In this document: positions 45,256-53,844 of the stretch, piece by piece
How positions within the stretch are numbered: position 1 is the stretch's first letter
How the letters are laid out: every line of letters begins with the position of its first letter
Assembly: GCA_963781155.1 (NCBI GenBank)
Contig: CAWAEC010000006.1
Location: 372,001 to 436,000, forward strand
Length of the DNA stretch: 64,000 bases
Source: PALSA-693 sp963781155
GTDB taxonomy: Bacteria; Actinomycetota; Acidimicrobiia; Acidimicrobiales; Palsa-688
Direction of reading: 5' to 3'
Notes under the pieces: model-generated
Told to the model about the DNA's origin: nothing
Database searches by the model: none
Seen by the model: the letters and a program-made list of their open reading frames with translations, nothing else
Translations under genes and position numbers: made by a program

Positions 45256-46053
45256 TCAGCCGTGGCGCCGGCGCTCGCGCTGGAGCAGCCGGCCCAGCTC
45301 CTGTTCGTACGCTGCATAGGCGGCGCGCAGCCGGGATCCGGGCCAGCGCGGGGGCAAGAGCGAGGTCGGGAGCAGGGGATCGGCTCGCAGGTGACGAACG
45401 ATGGCGGCGGCCACCATGAAACGGTCGGCGGGGTCGTCGCTCGTGAGCGCGTCGAGCAGAGCCTCCGCGCGCCGAGCCCACCCCGTCAGGTCCCACAGGC
45501 GGGCAGCCAGCTCCCTGGCCGGGGCCGGCTCGTGCTGGCGCCGGGTCGTGGAGGGGCGCGCTTCGAAGCGCCACACCCGTTCCCGCAGCGAGCCCGGCCA
45601 GTCCCGGCGCAGGTTGGCCGGCCTCGTCCACACGCCCGCTCTCAACTCGCCGAGACGAAGGGCAGAGAGCTCGACGTGCAGGTTGTCTCGCGCCGCCGCC
45701 CCCCGCGTGCCAGCCCTGGCGACGGCCATCTCCCATCCGCCCCGCCACGGGCGGGTGGCCGGCACCCGGCCCTCGTCCTGGCGCTGCTGCCGGGTGACCA
45801 GCCGGTCGTTGAGGCGGTAGCCGCTGTTCTCGGCAATCACGTCCCGTTCGGCCACCAAGCGGGACAGGGCAACCCTCGTCGTCCCCTCGCTGATCCCGAA
45901 CAGTTGCGTGGTGCGGACGAGCGATCGCACGGGCAGCTCGGGGGGATGGGTGCCCAGCAGCACCGACAGGATCACGGACCGGGCCGTCAGTGGCTGAAGG
46001 CCCAGCTTGTCCGTCCGGCCCGGAGGCACGGCCCGCCGCGGTGACTCCGTCAC
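45256..46053 (-). CDS. PaaX-family transcriptional regulator
   Basis: A 265-residue PaaX-like protein: LTARSVILSVLLGTHPPELP, an FISEGTTRVALSRLVAE-like helix-turn-helix (FGISEGTTRVALSRL) and a wing GYRLNDRLV, then the effector domain with WARRAEALLDAL. PaaX proteins repress phenylacetate catabolism and respond to phenylacetyl-CoA; no paa genes are near, so the ligand is unknown. GTG 46053 overlaps the preceding stop (GTGA) in a three-gene operon with the cyclase at 47140. Confidence 0.83.
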   Translation of the reverse strand: MTESPRRAVPPGRTDKLGLQPLTARSVILSVLLGTHPPELPVRSLVRTTQLFGISEGTTRVALSRLVAERDVIAENSGYRLNDRLVTRQQRQDEGRVPATRPWRGGWEMAVARAGTRGAAARDNLHVELSALRLGELRAGVWTRPANLRRDWPGSLRERVWRFEARPSTTRRQHEPAPARELAARLWDLTGWARRAEALLDALTSDDPADRFMVAAAIVRHLRADPLLPTSLLPPRWPGSRLRAAYAAYEQELGRLLQRERRRHG

Positions 46054-46472
46054 GGGTCCCGGCGGCGACCGCGATAGAGGCCCAGCCGGTACCCGACCCA
46101 CCCGGCCACGCCGGCGACGACCAGTAGCTCGAGAAGGTGCAGGATGGCAAAGACCGCGCCGGCAACCGCCCATACCGCGAGGCCGATGGCGACCACCGCG
46201 ACCGCGATAAGGGCGAGCTGGCTCCCTGGCGAGCGCGGCGGGCGCGCCGGCCTGCCCGGCGGATAGACCGCGTCCGGCTGGACGGCGGGGCGCTTCGTTG
46301 CACCCTTGTCCCGACCGGCCTTGTCCCGGCCGGCACCGCCGGCGATCCCACCTGCGAGCGGTTCCTGCCAGGCTCGGCCCGTCTCAACCTGTTGTTGAGG
46401 TTGAGATCCCTGGAGGGTGCGGCAGATGAGGCACTCGTCAGGACGGAATCCGTGCGGGCAGGTGTCGGTCAT
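46050..46472 (-). CDS. Zinc-ribbon-like membrane protein
   Basis: A 140-residue protein: N-terminal CPHGFRPDECLICRTLQ (three Cys and a His, zinc-binding style), a polar linker rich in Arg and Pro, then two hydrophobic helices (LALIAVAVVAIGLAVWAVAG, LLELLVVAGVAGWVGYRL) and a basic tail. Function unknown. It overlaps the stop of the upstream cyclase gene (ATGA) and the start of the downstream PaaX gene (GTGA), so the three are one translational unit. Confidence 0.75.
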   Translation of the reverse strand: MTDTCPHGFRPDECLICRTLQGSQPQQQVETGRAWQEPLAGGIAGGAGRDKAGRDKGATKRPAVQPDAVYPPGRPARPPRSPGSQLALIAVAVVAIGLAVWAVAGAVFAILHLLELLVVAGVAGWVGYRLGLYRGRRRDP

Positions 46473-47140
46473 GTGCCCGTGAGGCGGTCGGCCTCGAGGA
46501 CGGGGGCATGCCGCAAGGCCTCCTCCCAGGACAGGGCGCACGCGGTGGAGCAGAAGCGCTGGATGCTGCCATCGGGTCCGAACCTGGTATCGAGGCCGGT
46601 GACCGCCGGCAATATCAAGCCACAACAGGGGTCCGTGACTCTGACGTCCGAGGTTCCGATGGACATGAGACTCGCTTCGAGCGGCCGGTCGAAGCCCTGG
46701 GCCCGGTACAGGCCGGTTTCGCCGACATGAACCCACCGAGGCGCGTGGCTCACCACCTCCCGGGTCGCCAGGACCTGTCCGGGGGAGGCCAGGTCGCAGA
46801 GCCGCGACGCCACGTTGGTGGCCCGGCCGATGTAGTCGTCGCCTTCGAACATGATGACCGGGCCTCTCGATAACCCACTCCGAATCTCGAGAGGCACCGC
46901 CTTCGGAACCGTGAATTCGAGCTCGAGCACCATCGAGACCACCGCCTGGGTGTCCTCCGAGCTCAGCATGGCTCCATCACCAAGCCATTTGGTGACCCGA
47001 ACCCCGCGGCGAGCAGCGATCTCGCGGACGCGCGTCCGGAAGTTGGCCAGCACCACCACGGTGCGCTCATCTCCGTGATGCTCGTTGAACGCGGTGAACC
47101 CGCAAAGATCGACGAACGCAAAACAGCGCTCTACTCGCAT
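46469..47140 (-). CDS. Class III adenylate/guanylate cyclase-domain protein
   Basis: A 223-residue protein. The cyclase domain (1-165) has CFAFVDLCGFTAFNEHHGD (metal Asp), VTKWLGDGAML (second metal Asp), IRSGLSRGPVIMFEGDDYIG and NVASRLCDLA. A 55-residue C-terminal zinc-ribbon-like segment (DPCCGLILPAV, FCSTACALSWEEA) is attached. Missing transducer or membrane segments suggest a cytosolic, regulated enzyme. First gene of the operon with a membrane protein and PaaX regulator. Confidence 0.88.
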   Translation of the reverse strand: MRVERCFAFVDLCGFTAFNEHHGDERTVVVLANFRTRVREIAARRGVRVTKWLGDGAMLSSEDTQAVVSMVLELEFTVPKAVPLEIRSGLSRGPVIMFEGDDYIGRATNVASRLCDLASPGQVLATREVVSHAPRWVHVGETGLYRAQGFDRPLEASLMSIGTSDVRVTDPCCGLILPAVTGLDTRFGPDGSIQRFCSTACALSWEEALRHAPVLEADRLTGT

Positions 47141-47218
47141 AACACCATGGTGGGCGACAGGGTCAGTTACTACAAGCCGTAACGCGCTCCGCTCGGAGTC
47201 GACCGCCGCCCTCGGCGA

Positions 47219-48505
47219 CTACTCGACCCGGCTGGCCAGCACGAACCAGGAGCTCATCGGGATGATGTGCACGGTGGCCCCCGTGTATGGCGCTTCCACA
47301 ATGTCGCCGTTGCCGACGTACATGGCGACGTGCTGACCGGGATCGGACGGGAACACCAGGTCACCCGGCTCGACATCGGAGATCGGGATGTGCGTGGTGT
47401 CCGCGTACTGGGCCCCGCTGTAGTGGGGGAGCGAGATCCCCACCTGCTCGTATGCCCACATCACCAGGCCCGAGCAGTCGAACGCGCTGGGACCCGCCGC
47501 ACCCCATACGTACGGGTCGCCGACACGGCTCTCGGCTGCCGCCACCGCACCCATCGCACCGGACCCGACCGGGGGCGGGGCGCTGACCGGGGCGGAAGGG
47601 GCCGGAGCCGAGGGCGCCGGAGCTGAGGTGGTTGCCGGGGCGGACGCCCCGCTTCCCGTGGAGTCGGCCAGCACCGCCGCAGCCGCCGTGGACGACGTGA
47701 CATCGCTGCTGCGCTGGCTCTGGCTCTCGCTCTGGCGGGTGGCTGCTTGCTGCTCTGCCACCAGCGCGGCCTGGCGGGCCGCGGCTTGTCGGGCGGCGGC
47801 CTGCTGAGCCGCTAAGGCGGCGGCCTGGCGGGCCCGAGCGGCCGCCGCGGCTGCGGCTGCCGCCGCAGCTTCCTGTTGCGCGACCAGCACGGCAATCCGG
47901 CCTTTGTCCTGGTTGAGAGCGGCTTGCAACTGGACCTGGCTGGACGAGACGGCCTGGCGAGCCTGGTCGACCTGCTGGACCTCGGCCTGAGCAGCCGTGG
48001 TCTGCTGTTGCAGATTGGCCTTGGCCGACTGCGCTTCGACGGCAGCCAGGTGGTATTGGTCAATGGCGTCGCTCTGGTCGGTGGCCAGGCTGTCGACGTA
48101 CTCGGCGCGTAAGAGGCTGTTGGTGGCGTCGTTCATCGGGTTGCTGCCCGTGGTCAGCGGATTGTTCCCGCCGTGAACGTAGGCCTGGATGGCGTCGGTC
48201 TCGAGCACGGCTCTGGCCCGAGACGCGTGGTTTGCGGCCGCCGTCAACTGTTTGGCGGCCTCCGCCACCTTCGCCTCCAGGCTCTGCACGGCGAGTTGGT
48301 CGGCGTCGTACTGCTCGGAGAGCGATGCCTCCTGAATGCCGAGTGTCTGTATCCGGGACGCGAGCGCGGCTGCTTGGCTCCTGAGGTCCGAGATTTGGTC
48401 AGCGGACGCTCGTGGGACAACCAACTCTGAAGCCAACGCAACCACACAGGCGGCAGCGAAGACTCGACGCGCGTGCCGGCGGAAATTCCACGTGCACGTA
48501 GTCAC
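47219..48505 (-). CDS. Secreted NlpC/P60 endopeptidase (RipA-like), 2
   Basis: A 428-residue exported protein: signal peptide (RRVFAAACVVALASELVVPRASA), two coiled-coil stretches (about 35-230) with Ala/Gln-rich repeats, a Ser/Pro/Ala linker, and NlpC/P60 domain with FDCSGLVMWAYEQVG (Cys) and HVAMYVGNGDIVEAP (His). GTG 48505 is used; the promoter at 48517-48546 leaves almost no leader. Same domain order as the protein at 20216, but the coiled coil differs. Confidence 0.9.
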   Translation of the reverse strand: MTTCTWNFRRHARRVFAAACVVALASELVVPRASADQISDLRSQAAALASRIQTLGIQEASLSEQYDADQLAVQSLEAKVAEAAKQLTAAANHASRARAVLETDAIQAYVHGGNNPLTTGSNPMNDATNSLLRAEYVDSLATDQSDAIDQYHLAAVEAQSAKANLQQQTTAAQAEVQQVDQARQAVSSSQVQLQAALNQDKGRIAVLVAQQEAAAAAAAAAAARARQAAALAAQQAAARQAAARQAALVAEQQAATRQSESQSQRSSDVTSSTAAAAVLADSTGSGASAPATTSAPAPSAPAPSAPVSAPPPVGSGAMGAVAAAESRVGDPYVWGAAGPSAFDCSGLVMWAYEQVGISLPHYSGAQYADTTHIPISDVEPGDLVFPSDPGQHVAMYVGNGDIVEAPYTGATVHIIPMSSWFVLASRVE

Positions 48506-48811
48506 AACGGATTCGTACCTTAGGCCAGCGGTTCTGCCCAGATCAAGCCTTTGCTAACGGGCTTTTTTTCGCGTGCTGCCCAAACAATCCAGAAAGGCGT
48601 CGTTCAGGGCATCCGTGATTGGAGGGAATTTGCTCGCACGAGTGTGTTTCAGCTAATAGGCCGCACTCGGGCTCCAGGCCCTTTGCGCACCGCCATTTCC
48701 GAACGCCTCGGGCGCTCGCGGTAGCCCTGCTGAATAGCCAGTTTGACCCGAAATCCCCAGTGGGTCTGGCGATGTAATCGGGCGGCCAATCTGGCGGGTA
48801 GCCTGGATTTG
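48506..48811. promoter_or_regulatory. Divergent intergenic region with promoters for nlpC and DUF3039 genes
   Basis: Minus strand: TTGATC (48546-48541), 18 bp, TAAGGT (48522-48517) before GTG 48505. Plus strand: TAGCCT (48799-48804) 7 nt before ATG 48812. AAGCC-N10-GGCTTTTTTT (48546-48569) resembles an intrinsic terminator on the plus strand, but no plus gene leads to it. Nothing else was seen in the 300 bp. Confidence 0.55.
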
Positions 48812-49087
48812 ATGACGGATATCAGCGTTTCGCCCGTTCGCAGCGACCCCGCCCTGGACGGTGATCACGAGCGCATGGCGCACATCGTTTTGGAGGGCTT
48901 CAAACCTGAGGACGGTGACTTCGTGTCGGCCGGTCCCACCGTAGTCGAGGGCCTGGTCAACGGCACGGCTGTCAAGGCCCTCTGTGGCAAGGTCTGGGTG
49001 CCCGGGCGCGATCCGAAGAAGTACCCGCTCTGCCCGACCTGCAAGGAGATTGCCGAGGGGCTGGGCTGGGAAGTCCCTGCGTCATAA
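48812..49087 (+). CDS. DUF3039 protein
   Basis: A 91-residue actinobacterial protein with HERMAHIVLEG, VKALCGKVWVPGRDPKKYPL and CPTCKEIAEGLGW. The three cysteines (CGK, CPTC) could bind zinc. DUF3039 has no known function and is nearly universal in Actinobacteria. TAGCCT 7 nt upstream supports ATG 48812. Confidence 0.92.
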   Translation: MTDISVSPVRSDPALDGDHERMAHIVLEGFKPEDGDFVSAGPTVVEGLVNGTAVKALCGKVWVPGRDPKKYPLCPTCKEIAEGLGWEVPAS

Positions 49088-49168
49088 CGGGCCATTCCCG
49101 CTGCAAGTCAGGCGTCGCCGGCCCTTTACGGTGTTCGCGTGTTCTTGTGAGGATATCGGACCGGAAAG

Positions 49169-50398
49169 TTACGCTTCTGGTGGCGGAAAGGGCGCCCCGG
49201 CGTCGATCAACTGCTGCAAGGCCATGACCCGGGCGGGCCGGCGAACGCCGAGCGCTGCGACCAGGCGGCCGTGGCGTCCGTACGCAGCGAGGAAGCGATC
49301 TTCGGCGGGATCCCCTTCGACCACCATCACCTCGTCTCCCGGGCGGGTCTCGCCCACGAACTGGATCTTCATTCCATACTGGTCCGACCAGAAATAGGGG
49401 GTGGGCGCGAACGCCGGCGCCGCGTCGCCGGCGAGCAGGGCTCTGGCTCCGGCTTCCGCTTGCTCGACCGCGTTGGTCCAGTGTTCGACGCGCACGGACT
49501 CGCCATACACCGGGTGCGCCCATCGGGCCACGTCCCCGATGGCGACGACGTCGGGGTGGGAGTGGCCTCGGACCCGGACGCGGAGCCGTTCGTCGCAGAG
49601 GATCCCGTCCGCGACCTCGATCCCCGATCCGGCTACCCATGAGGTATTCGGGGCCACCCCGATGCCAACCAGGACCAGGTTGGCGGGCAGAACGTTTCCG
49701 TCGCCCAGGCGCACGCCCTCCACGGGCGCAATCGTCCTCTGGTCGACCCGCGCCGGTTCCGGCCTGGCCCGGAGCAGCCCGTCGAAGGCGACATCGGCGC
49801 GCACGTCCACACCGTGGCGGCGATGAGCAGCCGCGATAACCGCGCCCATCTCGGCCCCGATGGCCCGTTCCAACGGGACCGGTAAAGCTTCGACAACGGC
49901 GACATCTAGGCCCAGCTGGCGGGCGCTGGCCGCCACCTCCAGCCCGATGAACCCGGCGCCGATGACCACGATCCGGTCCGCGCCGGCCAGGTCATCGCGC
50001 AGGGCGACCGCATCGTCGATGGTGCGCAGATAGTGCACCCCGGGCCCTGGATCCGCGCCTCGCAGAGGCCGGGGGTGGGCGCCCGTGGCGATGACGAGAA
50101 GATCGAAGGCGATCTCGCCGCCGGTGCTCAGCCGAACCCGCTTCCGATCGAGCTCCAGCCCGGTGGCGGTCACCCCCAGCAGCCACTCCGCGGCTACGTC
50201 GTCCGCGATCGGCAAGACGACCTGCTCCGGGCTCGCCTTGCCGGTGAGGATCTGCTTCGACAGCGGCGGCCGGTCGTAGGGAGGATGGTTCTCGGCTCCG
50301 AGGACGGTTATCCGTCCGTCGTGACCAGCCCCCCGCAGCGCCTCCGCAGCTCGCAGCCCCCCGAGGGATGCCCCCACCACCACGGCGTGCCGTTGCAC
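49169..50398 (-). CDS. FAD-dependent ferredoxin/rubredoxin reductase-type oxidoreductase
   Basis: A 409-residue pyridine-nucleotide-disulphide reductase-type flavoprotein: FAD motif VVVGASLGGLRAAEAL, YDRPPLSKQIL, NADH motif IVVIGAGFIGLEVAASA, and DVVAIGDVARW. The CxxC is absent, as in ferredoxin reductases of oxygenase systems and P450s. The C-terminal reductase domain (FWSDQYGMKIQFVGE) fits. GTG 50398 is preceded by TAGCGT (50412-50407), 8 nt upstream; an apparent 240-residue upstream extension has no coding character. Confidence 0.9.
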   Translation of the reverse strand: MQRHAVVVGASLGGLRAAEALRGAGHDGRITVLGAENHPPYDRPPLSKQILTGKASPEQVVLPIADDVAAEWLLGVTATGLELDRKRVRLSTGGEIAFDLLVIATGAHPRPLRGADPGPGVHYLRTIDDAVALRDDLAGADRIVVIGAGFIGLEVAASARQLGLDVAVVEALPVPLERAIGAEMGAVIAAAHRRHGVDVRADVAFDGLLRARPEPARVDQRTIAPVEGVRLGDGNVLPANLVLVGIGVAPNTSWVAGSGIEVADGILCDERLRVRVRGHSHPDVVAIGDVARWAHPVYGESVRVEHWTNAVEQAEAGARALLAGDAAPAFAPTPYFWSDQYGMKIQFVGETRPGDEVMVVEGDPAEDRFLAAYGRHGRLVAALGVRRPARVMALQQLIDAGAPFPPPEA

Positions 50399-50448
50399 GG
50401 GCGCCGACGCTATCACGGCCCGCGCCCGGTGATGAAGGCTCCAGGCGC

Positions 50449-50473
50449 GGACGGCGGACGGCGGACGGCGGAC
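50449..50473. repeat. Short GGACGGC tandem repeat
   Basis: Three perfect 7-bp units GGACGGC plus a partial fourth, in a GC-rich upstream segment that continues with looser GGCGGAC words to about 50515. Confidence 0.6.
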
Positions 50474-50548
50474 CGCAGGCGGCAGGCGGCGGACGAAGCG
50501 GGCGGCGGACGGCGGGCGCGGTGCCCTCCTCCGTGCCACCATGGCTGG

Positions 50549-51085
50549 GTGACCGACGCACTCCACGAGTGGTTCGCCGCCAGGATCCCTCCTGAGTGGA
50601 AGGTGCAGGCCGTCGAGGTTGCATCCGACCAGGACGAGATCCTGGTGGTGGTCGACCTGCCCGAGTGCACGCCGGCGGACTCCCCTGATGGCCAGGATCC
50701 CGACGAACTGGCCCGGGTCCGACTGTTCCGAGAGGACACTCGCGACGAGCGTATGAAGCTGGCCGTGATGGCCGAGAAGACCTTCGGCCGGAAGGTGTCG
50801 TGGGGAGCGCGGGCGGGGGACGTGGTGGTTGTCTTCACGACCGCGTCCGTTCCGGTGATGACCCGCCTGCGGTTGCCCGAGCGGCGAGTCCTCGACACCT
50901 TGATGGATGCCGGCGTTGCCAGGAGTCGCAGCGAAGCACTGGCCTGGTGTGTACGCCTCGTTGCCGACAATGAGAAGGAGTGGATTGGCGACCTGCGCCG
51001 TGCCTTCGCCGCGGTCGAAACTGCACGAGAACGGGGACCTCGCTCTCGGGGCACCCGGCCGGGAGAACCTGCAGAGCCGGCCTGA
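50549..51085 (+). CDS. Hypothetical protein with ribbon-helix-helix-like C-terminus
   Basis: A 178-residue actinobacterial protein of unknown function. The N-terminal half (LHEWFAARIPPEWKVQAVEV, ILVVVDLPE) is a small alpha/beta domain; the C-terminal part RLPERRVLDTLMDAGVARSR and SEALAWCVRLVADNEKEWI looks like a ribbon-helix-helix. GTG 50549. Possibly DNA- or nucleotide-binding; not recognised further. Confidence 0.65.
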   Translation: MTDALHEWFAARIPPEWKVQAVEVASDQDEILVVVDLPECTPADSPDGQDPDELARVRLFREDTRDERMKLAVMAEKTFGRKVSWGARAGDVVVVFTTASVPVMTRLRLPERRVLDTLMDAGVARSRSEALAWCVRLVADNEKEWIGDLRRAFAAVETARERGPRSRGTRPGEPAEPA

Positions 51086-51212
51086 CCCGCTCAGCATCGG
51101 GTCCGACACCACCCGACAGGTGGTCGCCGCCTGGCATCAAATGGGGGCATCCACCGGTCGTTCGTTTGACGACCGGTCAGTTTTTGACGCTATTGCCGAC
51201 GCGGCGGCGTTC

Positions 51213-51746
51213 TCAGCCCGCCGCCACCCGCTCGGATTCCAGGTGGTCCAAGGCCTGAGAAAGGGTGTTCCACGACAGCGTGGCGCACTTGATCCGCACG
51301 GGGAATTTCACCACGCCCTGCAACGCTTCCAGATCCCCGAGCGACACCTCCGGTTCCTCCGTCTGTGACCTTGCTCCTGCGCCGGTGTCGTCGCCGGCCT
51401 CGTCCACACCGTCGCCGTCGGCGGGCCCGTCGAGGCGCTGTTCGTGGATCGACATCATCGATTTGAACTTGCGAATGGTGGCCCGGGTCTCGGCCAGGCT
51501 CTTGCCTTTGACCGCCGTGGACATCATTGACGCCGACGACTGGCTGATCGAACAGCCTTGCCCGGTCAGCTTCACATCCGCCAACCGGTCGCCCTCGACC
51601 TGCAGGTACAGGGTGATTTCGTCCCCGCAGAGCGGGTTGAACCCGGTTTCCGAGTGGGCCGGCGGGGTGGCCAGCTCGCCCCGATTCCGGGGATTGCGGT
51701 AGTGATCGAGGATGATTTCTCGGTAAAGATCTTCAAGACCGGGCAT
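51213..51746 (-). CDS. sufU: SufU-type sulphur-transfer/scaffold protein
   Basis: A 177-residue SufU. The three cysteines are in NPLCGDEITLYL, GQGCSISQSSASMM and VRIKCATLSWNTL, with the usual Asp in CGDE that binds zinc. A 35-residue acidic insertion (DGPADGDGVDEAGDD, TEEPEV) separates the second and third. Typical SufU proteins have about 145 residues. It takes sulphur from SufS, encoded directly upstream. ATG 51746 matches the conserved start; the earlier frame is spurious. Confidence 0.93.
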   Translation of the reverse strand: MPGLEDLYREIILDHYRNPRNRGELATPPAHSETGFNPLCGDEITLYLQVEGDRLADVKLTGQGCSISQSSASMMSTAVKGKSLAETRATIRKFKSMMSIHEQRLDGPADGDGVDEAGDDTGAGARSQTEEPEVSLGDLEALQGVVKFPVRIKCATLSWNTLSQALDHLESERVAAG

Positions 51747-51796
51747 CGAGGGGTACCTGCCTGTGGGGGAAAATAGGGGCGGGGAAGTAGGGCTTG

Positions 51797-53010
51797 CTAG
51801 GAGAAGAGACGGTCGGCGGCCGCCAGGGCATCGACCAGAGCGTCCACGTCGGCCTCGTCGTTGTATACCGAAAACGACGCCCGGGCGGTCGCTCCGATTC
51901 CCAACCGGCGCATCAGGGGCTTGGCGCAATGGTGCCCGGCTCGAACGCAGACTCCGGCTTCGTCGAGGACCTGGGACAGATCGTGCGGATGAACGTCCTT
52001 GTAGTTGAAGGAGATGACCCCGCCTCGCTGGTCGAGGTCGCGTGGGCCGTAAATCACGAGGTCCGGGTACCGCTCCGACAGGGCGGCAATGGCGTATTCG
52101 GTAAGGGCGCGCTCATGGGCCCGCACGTCCGGCATCCCGAGTGCGCTCAGATAGTCGACGGCAGCGTTGAGGCCGACCGACTCAGCGATAGGAGGGGTCC
52201 CGGCCTCGAACTTCCAGGGCACGTCGTTGGTGGTGAAGCCGTCCAGGCGAACATCGCGAATCATCTCGCCGCCCCCGAGGAACGGCGGCATGGCCTCGAG
52301 CAGTTCCGGCCGTGCCCACAGAGCACCGATCCCGGTGGGCCCGAGCATCTTGTGGCTGGTACATCCGAAGAAGTCGACACCCAGAGCCCGGACGTCGGTT
52401 GGCAGATGAGGGGCCTGCTGGGCACCGTCGACCAGGATCAGGGCGCCCGCGGCGTGGGCCGCGTCGGCCAGCTGGCGTATGGGGTTGATGGTGCCGAGCA
52501 CGTTGGAGACGGCGGCCACGCCGAGTAACTTGGCGCCGTCGAGGGTGCGGTCCAGATCGGACAGGTCGAGCAAGCCGTCGTCGGTCAGGCCCAGATACCG
52601 CAGGTCGATACCCCGCTCGGCCTTGAGCATCAGCCACGGGACCAGGTTGGCGTGGTGCTCCATCTCGGTGAGCACGACGACATCCCCTGGGGCCAGGTTG
52701 GCCCGCCCCCAGGAATAGGCGACCAGGTTGATGGCCTCGGTGACGTTCTTCGTGAACACCACCTCGCTCGACGCGCCCCCGATAAAGCGGGCCAGCGCCG
52801 CCCGCCCGGCCTCGAACAGCTGGGTGGCTTCCTCTGCGATGGTGTACACGCCGCGATGGACATTGGCGTGGGTGGTCTCGTAGTAGCGGTCCATAGCGTC
52901 GATGACCGAGACCGGTTTCTGGGACGACGAGGCCGAGTCCAGGTACACCAGACGCCGGCCATGCACTTGCCGCTCGAGGATCGGGAAGTCCTTCTTGATG
53001 GTGGTGACTT

Positions 53011-53020
<10 letters not shown>
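51797..53020 (-). CDS. sufS: SufS cysteine desulfurase
   Basis: A 407-residue class V desulfurase: YLDSASSSQKPVSVIDAM, THANVHRGVYTIAEEA, EMEHHANLVPW, and PLP-lysine in TSHKMLGPTGIGALW. The active Cys is in RAGHHCAKPLM, the SufS-type short loop. It releases alanine and passes sulphur to SufU. Its start overlaps the sufC stop by 10 bp, so sufC-S-U are translated in series. Confidence 0.95.
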
Positions 53021-53754
<734 letters not shown>

Positions 53755-53760
53755 GCCTAG

Positions 53761-53790
53761 ATTCTATTACCACTACCGAGATAGGGGAAA
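53761..53790 (-). promoter_or_regulatory. Promoter with suf-associated motif, copy 2
   Basis: On the plus strand ACTACCGAGATAGGGGAAA (53772-53790) matches the sufB motif in 16 of 19 positions; the core CTACCGAGATAG is nearly palindromic. It sits just upstream of TAGAAT, the likely -10 of sufC. Its orientation is reversed relative to the gene, as expected for a near-palindrome. Confidence 0.6.
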
Positions 53791-53844
53791 ATACCGGCCG
53801 GGTCGCGCGGCGCCCCCTCTTTCTCCCGCTAGCCTGCCGCGTCG

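Noticed and set aside
45056..46387. 443-codon minus-strand ORF overlapping the PaaX gene
   Set aside because: Arg/Pro/Ala-rich shadow frame; the PaaX and zinc-ribbon genes occupy the same strand in other frames with clear motifs.
48546..48569. Intrinsic terminator on the plus strand
   Set aside because: Only a 5-bp stem, and no plus-strand gene reads into it; it may be a by-product of the promoter region.
48506..48811. Cyclic di-AMP (ydaO-type) riboswitch before the NlpC/P60 gene
   Set aside because: The promoter at 48517-48546 leaves nearly no 5' leader and no ydaO core sequence was found.
50399..51112. 240-residue N-terminal extension of the ferredoxin reductase-like protein
   Set aside because: It is antisense to the gene at 50549; a promoter box and the FAD motif place the start at GTG 50398.
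51747..51929. N-terminal extension of SufU
   Set aside because: It overlaps sufS and has no SufU similarity; ATG 51746 gives the conserved N-terminus.
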